Positions 29,201-36,880 of a stretch of 64,000 nt of DNA are shown here, one piece after another (the stretch's first letter is position 1; each line of letters opens with the position of its first letter). Location: contig JALIZF010001589.1 in the NCBI GenBank assembly GCA_029948255.1, forward strand, positions 124,001 to 188,000, read 5' to 3'. This stretch comes from Telmatactis stephensoni. Its lineage: Eukaryota > Cnidaria > Anthozoa > Actiniaria > Isophelliidae. The position numbers and the translations under genes were made by a program. The notes under the pieces were generated by a model. It did not search any database. It saw nothing but the letters and a program-made list of their open reading frames with translations, and was not told where the DNA came from.

Positions 29201-31643
29201 TCTTGAACTGGATTTATAAGTGTTTTTCTCCAAGCTTTTGTTGAAAGAGCTCATTTGGACTAAATTTCCATTCAGCGACTCTGAAACTGCCGGCCGTGAA
29301 TCCTCCTTCGCTCTTGCCGCAGCACAGCGTGGTTTTGAAAATCTTTTTCCCCATAGAGCTCTTATTTTGCATGACATCGATGACTTTTGTGATGAATGAG
29401 CTTATCTGCTTGAATTCTTACTGAATAAAGATTAATTGAACAGCCTAGACTGAAAATCCTTCCATAAAAAGTGCGCGCGTACCGATTTTATTCACGAGTT
29501 GCGAAGTATCATAAAACGAACGAGCGAGTCCTCGAGCGAGCGAGAAAAAAAGCCGTACGCGGCTTCTGATTGGACGTATTGTTTTTCTCACACGTGAAAA
29601 ATCGATACGTGCATTTTGATTCGCGGTGATTGGTAAACAAACGAAAATCTATTGAATGGCTTTTATGTGAGTAAATCTCGATATGTATATAATAAATATA
29701 TGTACTGTACAGTAGGATGAAATTGCTGTTATAAAAAGCTCTTATATCGGTGCGAGAGGTCCCGAGTTCGATTTCCAGCTAGACCTCACATCCTATCAAC
29801 AGAATAAAGTGCAATATAGCAACAAGCACGTAGGAATGACCATATTTAGTAATTGCTCATAAAACCAGCATTCATTTCGGTCTTGGCTTGACACTTAAGC
29901 TTGACTTGCGACGACGATGTTTGAAATAGTTGTACATGTCCTGGTGTTGCGAGCGCGAAGCGCGAGCCGCTCAACAGAAATCTTTCACCAAATTCGTTCA
30001 CAAATGGCTGCTTTTTGGTTGATTTGCGAGCTAAGATGACAGGTACAATCCTTGCCAGAAGTGTTGAAAATGTTAAGCTGCTTGCACGAATTTTTTTTCT
30101 GGCACTTTTGTTGTGCACGAATTTTTTTTCTTCATTTAAGGCTTTGCTCGAATTTTTTTTTGGTTATTGCCCAACCCCCCCATCAAAAATCTAATGGTCC
30201 GTCCCTTACCGAGATTCTTGCGGAGCGCGTTTGTATATATTAAAGAGATTAATTCCATATTTTAGGTTCGCCTCAACCAACACAAGTATGGAATAAAGTG
30301 GTCGGGGAATGGCTTGGAGATCGGAACAGCTTTGTTATAATGGTTGCAGCTGTGGGGTTATGTCTAATACTGCTCATAGCACTGATAATAACGTGTGTAA
30401 GTCTTTTGCTACGATATGTTATCAAGAGACCATAATACAAAGAGAGCGAAGCTCAGTATTGATGTCTGTGCCATGTTCGTGGCGGCTAAGGCTATTTTTA
30501 GTAACTTCGCCATCGCGCGCGCAAGTCCCTCAACCAATAGAATTTGATTTTTGACGTGCGCGCGGACGGGAACGTTTGAATTCTATTGTTTAAGAGCCTT
30601 GCGCGCGCGATGGCGAAGTTACTAGCCACGAACATGGCACAGACATCAATACTGAGCTTCGCTCTCTTAGTATTATGGTCTCTTGATGTTATATAATTAT
30701 TCTTAGTGGTATTTTACGCGCACTCTGATTGGTCGAGAATCGTGTGTGATTGCAGTACATACACACGCACAGATGACGCCATTGAATCTTACGGCAATGT
30801 TTCGCTGAATATTTACAACAAATAAGTTGTACTCTAGCAGATGCAAAAAAAACGTCAAAATGTGGTGCATTGAAGTCGAGTGGCGTATATACTTTTTATT
30901 CTCACCACATTTTGACGTCATCTCTGCACCTAGGAGCAACACAAGGAGCAAGGATGGCACATTTGGTTAGTGCGCTGCTTTTGGTGCAAGAGGTCCGAGA
31001 TCGATTGCAAGTGACCTCGCATCCTTGTTGCGACTTCTTTCCTTTCTGTGTAGCTTTAATTATCTTTAAATACCCTAAAACGGAGCACTGATGGAGAGAG
31101 GGGGTAAAGGCGCACACTTTGAACACTTTATACATGAGCCCCTGGCTCAGGAGCATTGGGAAACCACTCCTCGCGCTTCGAAGTACAATAAATTGCCTTT
31201 GTCTTTTGCCTTTGCCTAGTAAAGTACTGACGCACGGAAAAATGAAATTTGTTAAATCTCTCATTCCCTAGATCCCACTGGGGCCACGGCGTAAACAATA
31301 TATATGAAAGAAAGGGTGATGTAGATGTTCAGCCATTTTTGTGTGGACGGAAGGACTGATCGTAACAAAAAAGATGCTTTTTCAAATTTGTCTGAATTAA
31401 TGTGAATTGAACAAGATACCTGCGACGAGTCAACGTATTTTGTTCGACGTTTGTTTGTTTCAGTGCCGTTATCAGAAACTGAAGAAAAAGACGAAGTTTC
31501 CCAAAGACCTTATCATCAACAATGACAGTGCCTGGATTAACAGCAATGATGATTTATTGATGTGGGAACGAAATTTAAGAGCGACAGAAATTAACCCCAG
31601 TACCGCGCCGACTACCCGTCCAGCCAATGAAAAACGAGCGTGA
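16391..31643 (+). CDS. Mucin-like single-pass membrane protein, 10 exons, 245 aa
   Basis: Hand-assembled exons: 16391-16475, 16943-16972, 18399-18428, 20850-20900, 23508-23573, 23890-23955, 24288-24362, 26482-26505, 30266-30396, 31464-31643. All junctions are GT..AG. The first eight introns are phase 1 and the last is phase 0, and the frame runs without a stop to TGA. Residues 1 to about 25 form a signal peptide with core IQLVLVCLL. Residues about 28-145 are a Ser/Thr/Pro-rich stalk with N-glycosylation sequons NFT, NAT (twice) and NET. Residues about 164-186 are one membrane span (SFVIMVAAVGLCLILLIALI). CRYQKLKKK is a stop-transfer, and a tail of about 55 residues follows. The layout resembles small sialomucins (CD164/endomucin-like) in architecture only; I do not recognise a family. 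Probable site: plasma membrane with an O-glycosylated ectodomain. No transcript evidence is available. Confidence 0.78.
16943..16972 (+). CDS. Exon 2: 30-nt stalk exon
   Basis: It lies between TTTATTTTTTAG and GTAAGTGA. Phase 1 on both sides, encoding TSTTVLPSTS. Confidence 0.72.
18399..18428 (+). CDS. Exon 3: 30-nt stalk exon
   Basis: It lies between TTCTACTATAG and GTAAGCAA. Phase 1 on both sides, encoding GIVAAPSLTP. It is only 46 bp upstream of the MULE-like insertion at 18475. Confidence 0.68.
18475..19233. mobile_element. MULE-like element, 9-bp duplication AGTTGAGCA
   Basis: Ends of about 85 bp, TACCCTGCGAGCAGAGTC and inverse, are flanked by AGTTGAGCA at 18466-18474 and 19234-19242. 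The 759-bp element lies in intron 3 of the mucin-like gene. The open frame of about 100 codons inside shows no transposase motif, so it is probably non-autonomous. It shares its ends with the 68-bp hairpin at 8424-8491. Confidence 0.88.
19307..19600. mobile_element. Fold-back element (ATGTCTCTGTACTGTGATATAAAC), copy 1
   Basis: The ATATAAAACGCGCGTGCATG...GATATAAACAC arm folds onto GTGTTTATTATATTCACAGTACAGAGACAT...TTTTATAT. A further GTCTCTGTCCTCTGATATAAAC word follows near 19530. A second copy at 35898-36880 carries an insertion that this copy lacks. Confidence 0.7.
19601..20849. other. Remainder of intron 3
   Basis: AATTGTGTATTACGGGCTGA near 19775 and TCAGCCCATAATACACAA near 19813 form a short hairpin. 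GGTTTTCCTCCCTTATC (about 20046) and GATAAGGGAGGAAAGCC (about 20324) are an inverted pair about 300 bp apart. No exon was recognised. Confidence 0.45.
20850..20900 (+). CDS. Exon 4: 51-nt stalk exon
   Basis: It lies between ATCTTCACAG and GTAAATAT. Phase 1 on both sides, encoding TQAYISSSSPSMSANFT, with sequon NFT. Confidence 0.74.
21193..23385. mobile_element. 2.2-kb candidate element with TAATAGCGGAGCTCCC ends
   Basis: TAATAGCGGAGCTCCC at 21193-21208 and its exact inverse at 23370-23385 bracket most of intron 4. A GC-rich hairpin (CGCGCGGGCCTTCGGCCCGCGCG) sits just inside the right end. Inside, 21250-21710 and 21775-22215 are diverged tandem copies (GATTCAAATGAATTGGGCTT in each). No transposase was seen, and 16-bp ends alone leave this uncertain. 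Confidence 0.5.
23508..23573 (+). CDS. Exon 5: 66-nt stalk exon, tandem copy 1
   Basis: It lies between ATTTTGTTCAG and GTATGTAA. Phase 1 on both sides. It encodes GAETSISPTSSMSTSSVNAT plus SA, with sequon NAT. Confidence 0.78.
23890..23955 (+). CDS. Exon 6: 66-nt stalk exon, identical tandem copy 2
   Basis: The sequence and both splice sites are identical to exon 5. Phase 1 on both sides. Confidence 0.78.
24288..24362 (+). CDS. Exon 7: 75-nt stalk exon, diverged tandem copy 3
   Basis: It lies between TTTTGTTTAG and GTATGTAA. Phase 1 on both sides, starting GAENETSISPTSSMLTSPVS. Compared with exons 5 and 6 it gains an N-glycosylation sequon NET and three codons. Confidence 0.78.
25042..25329 (+). 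pseudogene. LINE reverse transcriptase fragment
   Basis: About 95 codons encode GVPQGSVLGPLLFIICINDL, followed by YADDTALF, the RT catalytic box. Both ends are missing, and the fragment runs into TTATTATT at its 3' side. It is a dead fragment of a non-LTR retrotransposon. Confidence 0.9.
25438..25911 (-). pseudogene. LINE C-terminal fragment with RLE-like motif
   Basis: The minus-strand frame reads KWYEHQPKTVTENDDVTILW, then NRPDIIIRNKKDKTCLLLD, and ends TAHILRRVLSMK plus stop. RPD followed by D after about 14 residues matches the restriction-like endonuclease pattern of R2/R4/NeSL-type LINEs, an assignment from family knowledge. The 5' side is lost in (ATT)n. Confidence 0.75.
25909..25991. 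repeat. (ATT)n microsatellite
   Basis: About 80 bp of uninterrupted ATT. It abuts the broken 5' side of the RLE LINE fragment. Confidence 0.97.
26000..26216 (+). mobile_element. LINE-like 3' end with (TTA)n(TCA)n tail
   Basis: GAAATAAAGTCC near 26110 is followed by TTTTATTATT and a pure (TTA)n tract, then (TCA)n to 26216. This looks like a retrotransposon 3' end whose tail has expanded. Confidence 0.5.
26482..26505 (+). CDS. Exon 8: 24-nt stalk micro-exon
   Basis: It lies between TTCTTTTGCAG and GTGAGTGC. Phase 1 on both sides, encoding VVTVSPTP. It is the smallest exon, supported mainly by strong splice sites and matching phase. Confidence 0.7.
26612..27421. mobile_element. TTAA-flanked element with GGGGGTCACCGT motifs
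   Basis: GGACGTTCGCGGG and its inverse lie inside TTAA at 26608-26611 and 27422-27425. GGGGGTCACCGT occurs at about 26710 and 27091. GGCCGCCATCTTG-type words also occur. The piggyBac-like assignment rests on the TTAA target site. It is non-coding. Confidence 0.75.
27425..27598. mobile_element. Harbinger-like MITE, TTA duplication
   Basis: The arms AGCCTGGTTTTCACTAGCG and its near inverse CGCTAGTTAAACCAGGCT continue through GACGCAAGC and GCGCAAGCAACATACGCAGA. TTA flanks both sides (27422-27424, 27599-27601). The left TTA is the same as the TTAA at the end of the preceding element, so the two elements abut. Confidence 0.78.
27791..27919. repeat. Hairpin with CTGATGA...CGAAAC-GTC strand
   Basis: AATATTACACAAACAAGACG through ATCTCGACAACATCATCAG pairs with the inverse across a loop of about 25 bp. 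The right arm contains CTGATGA and, 17 bases later, CGAAACGTC, words found in hammerhead ribozyme cores of Penelope-like elements. The stem II pairing is poor, so the ribozyme is only a possibility. Confidence 0.6.
28686..28822. repeat. 137-bp hairpin, with a partial second copy at 29456-29560
   Basis: CATGGAAAGTGC...GTATCATAAA folds onto TTTATGATAC...GCACTTTCCATG. The centre is CGAGCGAGTCCTCGAGCGAG. At 29456-29560 the left half recurs (AAAGTGCGCGCGTACCG, TTATTCACGAGTTG, GAGTCCTCGAGCGAG). Confidence 0.8.
29735..29800 (+). repeat. tRNA-like SINE fragment
   Basis: GAGGTCCCGAGTTCGATTTCC resembles a Pol III B box context, and a weak A-box-like segment precedes it. No complete tRNA fold was found. 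Likely a SINE remnant inside the 2-kb element. Confidence 0.4.
30266..30396 (+). CDS. Exon 9: juxtamembrane and transmembrane exon
   Basis: It lies between CCATATTTTAG and GTAAGTCT, phase 1 in and phase 0 out. It encodes SPQPTQVWNKVVGEWLGDRN and then the 23-residue hydrophobic span ending IIITC-like (residues about 164-186). Confidence 0.8.
30423..30685. mobile_element. CAAGAGACC fold-back MITE, complete copy
   Basis: The arms of about 100 bp (CAAGAGACCATAATAC and inverse) are flanked by ATGTTAT at 30416-30422 and 30686-30692. It starts 27 bp after the exon 9 donor. Copy 2, split by another element, is at 3309-3915. Confidence 0.82.
30955..31215 (+). mobile_element. tRNA-derived SINE
   Basis: TGGTTAGTGCGCTGC resembles an A box and GAGGTCCGAGATCGATTGC a B box at the usual spacing. 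An unrelated body follows, ending in repeated TTTGCCTTTG near 31200. It lies in intron 9 of the mucin-like gene. ACGTCAAAATGTGGTG / CACCACATTTTGACGT at 30853-30919 is a separate small hairpin just upstream. Confidence 0.55.
31464..31643 (+). CDS. Exon 10: cytoplasmic tail and stop
   Basis: After acceptor TTTGTTTCAG, in phase 0, it encodes CRYQKLKKKTKFPKDL, then an Asn/Asp-rich acidic stretch with DDLLMWERNLRATEINPS, and ends KRA plus TGA. DDLLMW could be a dileucine-like sorting signal; that is inference only. Confidence 0.8.
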   Translation, partial: CRYQKLKKKTKFPKDLIINNDSAWINSNDDLLMWERNLRATEINPSTAPTTRPANEKRA

Positions 31644-32141
31644 ACTAGTAAAGCGTTTTATTAAGGTGAGTGTGCATGCAACTACTAGGGTAGTTTTCAC
31701 ATGACTGTGAAAACGGTCCGTTACGACAGGAGGTTCGAATGTTTTATAGACATCCAGTACTGATACGGTCACAGCATGGTGTGGTAAGTAAGTTTCACAA
31801 TCTATAGGCGGATCTTTGTTTATACGTTTTGTTCATTAGTATAGGCCTCTCTTTTCAACCAAATAAACACCAAATCAACTCTGAATATTGAAAGGGTATA
31901 GCAAAATTAGTTTTCCTTGGAGATTTGAACTTGACACAAGCGATAGTTTGTGCGTGGCGCGGTTTTAAAAGTTCTAATATAATACTGATTGCATAATATT
32001 GCACGCAAAGAGCTAAAAAATTCGTAGATTTCTTATGTAACAAAACTCTTAAAAGTTTTGTACTCAGTTTTAAATTTTATCAAATTTTAACCATATGCTA
32101 ATGAAGGAGAATATAAGCATTGACGTCAGCAAAGATGTAAG
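31644..32141. other. 3' flank of the mucin-like gene
   Basis: A strong donor-like TTAAG|GTGAGT lies about 23 bp after the stop codon (31666), so a 3' UTR intron is possible. No clear polyadenylation site was chosen. Confidence 0.4.
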
Positions 32142-32220
32142 AGTTAATTACCGAGAACCGAGGCTTTTAGCCATATACATGGATGTACATCGATAAAAGC
32201 CGAGGTTCGAGGTAATTAAC
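32142..32220. repeat. 79-bp hairpin
   Basis: GTTAATTACCGAGAACCGAGGCTTTTA pairs with TAAAAGCCGAGGTTCGAGGTAATTAAC. The flanks TATTATATGATTGAGGAGG (about 32224) and CAATCATATAATAACCTCC (about 32743) are also inverted, suggesting an outer element of about 620 bp. Confidence 0.75.
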
Positions 32221-32396
32221 TGGTTTATTATATGATTGAGGAGGTTTTCACACTAAAACAATCCCAAATGACATTAACGATCTGATCATTGTTACTGAAT
32301 TCCCAGAAGGAAATCTTAAACAATTGCTTTTCAATTCTATTCACGGTGAAGTTAACGAACACTATTATAACAGACAAAACGATTTTTTTTGATAAG

Positions 32397-32480
32397 TTTC
32401 CATCAGTTAGCTCAGTAATATAGAGGTTAAAGGCGGGTATAGGTGGGCAGAAGGTCTCGGGTTCGATTCCTAAAGTTATT
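32397..32480 (+). repeat. tRNA-like SINE head
   Basis: TTAGCTCAGTAATATAGAGG matches an A box and GGGTTCGATTCC matches a B box exactly. The acceptor stem does not pair, and a poly-T run follows. It is a SINE or tRNA pseudogene rather than a functional tRNA. Confidence 0.55.
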
Positions 32481-32591
32481 TCTCAAGAGATTTTTTTTCA
32501 CCAAAATTGGCTACTTAGCGTATGATTTCGGGGCTCAGTAGAAAATTTCTAAGTCTAACATCCAAATTAAGATGACCTAGGGAAGTATGGG

Positions 32592-32680
32592 GCGAGGGCA
32601 ATATCTGTATATTGCCCTCGTACGAGGGCAATATCTGTATAATGCCCTCGTAGGAGGGCAATATCTGTATAATGCCCTTG
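32592..32680. repeat. Three tandem palindromic 30-bp units
   Basis: GAGGGCAATATCTGTATAAT-GCCCTC is repeated three times, joined by CGTA(C/G)GA. Each unit is itself a stem with inverted GAGGGCA/TGCCCTC arms. Confidence 0.9.
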
Positions 32681-32838
32681 AATTCATAATGACTAGGGAA
32701 ATACGCGATATAAAGCCCTACAAATAACAAAGAAAACCGACTCAATCATATAATAACCTCCTATAGATCCTTATGATGTCGAAAACAGAAGTTCGACACA
32801 AATGTTGATCACCCGCAGTTTTATTTCACAGTGTTTTT

Positions 32839-32839
<1 letters not shown>

Positions 32840-32884
<45 letters not shown>
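32840..32884. repeat. (CT)n microsatellite
   Basis: About 22 CT dinucleotides in a row. Confidence 0.97.
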
Positions 32885-32887
<3 letters not shown>

Positions 32888-33579
32888 TTTACTACTCGAC
32901 CACGAGGCGATTCCTGTTACATAATCCTTTGTACCGTAATATCTATTAACTTAAATGACTGTCAATTACAATTGAATTTCCGCTAATGACGTACCATACC
33001 TAAACTACCACAATCTTTTCAGTTGAAATTCATATCCAATTGTTAAAACTCCTTTGAGAACACCAAGATAATAGTGAAGAATTGGTATAACAAAAGAAGC
33101 TATAAGGGAAAACGATTCTAGGCATGAAACGCCATTTTTTTTCAAGTGACGTCACGGCGCAGTCATTTTAGTCGATGACCTTCAACTGCAAATTTGACTT
33201 CTTCCTTGTCTATTTTGTTCCCCCATTCTTTAGACCACTTTCGATATGTTAGTTGAGTCACGCACAAAGCAATTCAAAACGAGGCTCTGGTCTAACAATG
33301 AAGAAACCCTTTCATACCTGATGATGATCAATAGATCGACAACGTTTGTTTTTAAATCAAAATTTTTACATCTTATTTTATCCCCTTTCAATATTAGGCG
33401 TGATGTATCTCAAGGAAATCTTAATTATTTATTTCCCCTGAGCCTCGATTTGACCCCGTTGTCTGCTATCACCCATCCAATTGTACATCGAAAGTGGGCT
33501 ATTTTGGTTTCAATTTTCGAGTACTGATATGATGGTATTTGGTTTGCATTAATTGTCACGTAGATATGAATTAATATCA

Positions 33580-33981
33580 GTGTTACACACAGGAAACCCG
33601 GCTTTATTCAGCTATATTTCTATACTTTATCGAAACGCTAATATTGGGATTCCTGTGACATGAGATCGTTAATGTACGATCGACATCCGGTAAGCATCCC
33701 ATTACAGCAAATTACATGAGCGTGTAATATAAAGCCGTTTGACACTGCTAGTTCGTAAACTGATAGGGGATTAAGTTTATTGACCTTCGTAACGCATTCT
33801 CACTAGACTGAGTGCGTTACTGATTCAAATATAATCCCCTTATCAAGTTACTGTTTCAAAGAACGCCCGATAATCAGATTACAATTCTATGTTACACGAT
33901 ACTTCAAAACGATCTCATATGCCACAGGAATCCCAATATTTGCGTTTCGATAAAAAAAAGCCGGGTTCCCTGTGTGTTACA
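33580..33981. mobile_element. Fold-back element (GTGTTACACACAGGAAACCC ends)
   Basis: Arms of about 100 bp carry CACACAGGAAACCCGGCTT, TTTATTCAGC (left arm only), GAAACGCTAATATTGGGAT and TCCTGTG...ATGAGATCGTT, and recur inverted on the right. An inner hairpin (GGGGATTA...GTAACGCA...TAATCCCC) lies at about 33765-33845. Half copies are near 12577. Confidence 0.78.
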
Positions 33982-35329
33982 TTTTGGGTGTGTGGGTGGG
34001 TGTGGTGGGAGGATCTACCCATACTCCCTTTCGGGTCAGACAATTGCTGGGATTCATTCATTCCCTTGAGAATCGAAAGACAAAGAAGCGGTAGCCATGT
34101 TAGAAAAGATGAACGGAACACCAGACACGCAGCGGCAGCCAGCTCGAAAGCTTCGCTCCTCTGGCTACCGCACACTTCTAAAATTGATATTTACATGTTT
34201 TTTAATATCAACTTTCTAAGCCATTTTTGTAATGCCAACTGTGAAATTGTAAATGTATGTAATATATTGTTGAAGTGTGAATAAAGAACTTGTAACTTGT
34301 AGACACAAAATGGCTACCATGACGTCACATGCAACCAGCAAGGAGTTGGCAAAGTTGAGGAGAGAGCCGCTTTTTTGTTTGTTTGTTTGTTTGTTTTAAT
34401 TTCGATTTTGTCTTAAATTGTCACATGTTATCTTTGTAGCTGTCTATTACCATGGAAAATATTCAAAGCGATCGTGAAAACCCAAAGTAACAACAACTTG
34501 ATTGTATCAACAAGGACAATACCTTATGGTCATCCATGGGTCTACTTGTTAATAGAGAGGAAAACTACTGCTGTAAAGTAGTTCAGTTCTATCCCTTGGA
34601 CGCTCCATCGGCAGATGAAATCAAGATAAATTACGTGATAATCTTAATGGTAATCTTGGGCGAGGGGTGTGGGATGCATGTCTAATAATCTACAAGCTAT
34701 AAGTTCCGTGCATGTATTCAATTTTAAAACGTTATTTGAACGGCCTTCCCCCCTAAAAAATATATAAAAATGGTTCATTATTAACCTTTGAATGTCTTCC
34801 CGGAGAAACTCCATGAATTTGCCATGCGAGATTTGGGTAAATACCGTCAATTATTGCACGGTAGTGAATGTTCAGATAGTTGATTTGGAACTGTAAACAC
34901 TTTCAGACCATGGATATATTATACGACTGAAGTAGACCTGTATTTCCACTATTTGCTTCAAGATTCGTGCGCCATAAAAAATGTTTGTGCGGAATGTGAA
35001 TTTCCTTTCTTTTAATTATAACGTAAGTACGTGTATCTTGTGTGTTTCTTCTTTTGTCTGCCAAACAAGTAATACATTGATACGGTTTTAAATTTTGTTG
35101 CTTAGTCAAAAGAAAAATTTCACATTACGCACAAACCGTTTTGTTAGGCACCGATTGCTTAATCGTACACGAATTCTGAAATAGTAGTAGAGCAAAATGG
35201 TCTAATTAATATCTTGGTTCTTCAGATAGTATTTTTAATTGAAATGTATTCGAAAATAGTGGTTACTGTTGATGTTAATAGTCAGATTAAGTTATTGTTA
35301 TTATTAGATCTAATCTCGTCAATTTTGTA
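33982..35329. other. Non-coding tract with a probable retroelement 3' end
   Basis: The stretch 34180-34300 ends GTGAATAAAGAACTTGTAACTTGTA, like a LINE 3' end. (GTTT)n is at about 34376-34396. No gene was recognised; the open frame of about 130 codons at its left edge runs out of the fold-back arm and has no domain. Confidence 0.45.
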
Positions 35330-35897
35330 GCTGTGCCGCTTTAAAGTCTACTAACTAGTTCTGTCATCAGGATGCTATGGTAATCCTGATAGTAGGGAGT
35401 TGATCCTTCTAGCACGGGTTACCTAAAGACACTTTATCGTTCTATGCTCAGTACATATTTAAGTTTAGATTTTAGATCGTGTCCCCAATTAGTGTCAACA
35501 CGCTAAAGAAACATGACACGTAAATAAAGTTATTTTGTTTTGTTATGTTATGTTATGTTATGTCATGTCATGTCATGTCATGTGTTGTGTTATGTTGTGT
35601 TATGTTACGTTATGTTATGTTATGTTATGTTATGTTATGTTATGTTATGTTATGTTATGTTATGTTATGTTATGTTATGTTATGTTATGTTATGTTATAT
35701 GTTATGTTATATGTTATGTTATGTTATGTTATGTTATGTTATGTTATGTTATGTTATGTTATGTTATGTTATATGTTATGTTATATGTTATGTTATGTTA
35801 TGTTATGTTATGTTATGTTATGTTATGTTATGTTATGTTATGTTATGTTATGTTATGTTATGTTATGTTATGTTATGTTATGTTATGTTATGTTATG
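35330..35897 (+). repeat. LINE-like 3' end followed by (TTATG)n
   Basis: Sequence 35330-35535 ends ACACGTAAATAAAGTTATTTTG, resembling a LINE tail. It passes directly into about 360 bp of TTATG units (35541-35897) with a few ATATG and TCATG variants. The repeat probably grew from the retroelement tail. Confidence 0.8.
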
Positions 35898-36880
35898 GAA
35901 TATAAAACGCGCGCGCATGTCTCTGTTCTGTGATATAAACACGATGGAAGAAGGTGTAGAGCAAGAGAAAAGCAAGCTTAGGAACACGAGGCGTAGCCGA
36001 GTTAGACAAGGCGCAAAACTGAGCTAGAAAGTCGATCGCAAAAAGTGCAGAAGGCATTTTGGGGTAGAGGCTGGTAACATAACTATTCTAAACTAACTTT
36101 TCATGCTAAATCCGAATATGACTGTTACCAAGACGTATTCTGCAATCTTATACGTGTAAATGACGTATTTTGGGAATTGCTACAGTCCTTTCATACTAAC
36201 GGCTTTTTCATGTAATTCCAAAAGTTCCCAAACTTAAAAACAATGACCATGGCTGGAAAGAGCACATCAAAATCAGTAAAACTGTGAAGTTTGAAGGATA
36301 TAAGTTGAAAAATCAAGGAGATACGAATTTTCAAAAAACGAAATTTTGTATGTAAACACTTACAGTTATGCAAGAGATAGAAACAAATTTCGTTTTTTGA
36401 AAATTCGTATCCTTGATTTTTCAACTGATATCCTTCAAACTTCACAGTTTTACTGATTTTGATATGCTCTTTCCAGCTATGGTAATTGTTCTTAAGTTTG
36501 GGAACTTTTGGAATTACATGAAAAAGCCGTTAGTATGAAATGACTGTAGCAATTCACAAAACACGTCTTACACGTATAAGATTGCAGAATACGTCTTGGT
36601 AACAGTCATATTCGCATTCAGCATGAAAAATCGGTTTAGAATAGTTATGTTACCAGCCTCTACCCCAAAATGCCTCCAGGTATCTGATTTCTCGAAAATG
36701 CGCCTTGTCTAAGTGTTTCTCTTGCTTTTCGAGTACAGAGACATAAGCGATCGTTTTATATTGCTTTTATAAAATATTTTCGACGTTTTTTGAGCGAACC
36801 ATGTCTCTGTCCTCTGATATAAACATGGTATCCAGCCAATCAGCGCGCGCGTTATATCTCAAGTATTTTATAATATGTTA
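35898..36880. mobile_element. Fold-back element (ATGTCTCTGT family), copy 2, interrupted
   Basis: It matches 19307-19600 at both sides (ATATAAAACGCGCGCGCATG, GATGGAAG, AGCAAGAGAAAAGCAAGC at left; ACAGAGACATAAGCGATCG at right). The match is interrupted by the element at 36003-36711. Confidence 0.78.
36003..36711. mobile_element. 709-bp fold-back element, 3-bp AGT duplication
   Basis: TAGACAAGGCGCA ends with its inverse, and the arms (over 300 bp each) are nearly complementary throughout. It is flanked by AGT (36000-36002, 36712-36714). The empty site GCCGAGTGTTTCTC is preserved in the sister copy at about 19399, which supports the boundaries. Confidence 0.88.

Larger units (their letters stand above)
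28160..30205. mobile_element. 2-kb element with GGGACGGACCATTAGA ends, TTA duplication
   Basis: GGGACGGACCATTAGATTTT and its inverse end the element, with TTA on both sides (28157-28159 and 30206-30208). A G run (28184-28199) lies near the left end and a C run near the right. GTGCACGAAT(A)TTTTTTT and TTTGTGGCGGTGCAGGAA words repeat near the ends. No transposase was recognised. It occupies most of intron 8. A 184-bp relative is at 43507-43690. Confidence 0.72.

Noticed and set aside
30309..30554. 81-codon frame over the transmembrane exon
   Set aside because: It is out of frame with the membrane-span exon and enters a fold-back element.
32397..32480. Functional tRNA gene
   Set aside because: A and B boxes are present but the acceptor and anticodon stems do not pair convincingly; called a SINE or pseudogene instead.
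33889..34284. 131-codon open frame
   Set aside because: It starts in a fold-back arm and ends in a retroelement-like tail, with no recognisable domain.
35535..36027. Tyr-Val-Met-Leu-Cys repeat proteins in three frames
   Set aside because: Artefact of the (TTATG)n repeat, open in all forward frames.
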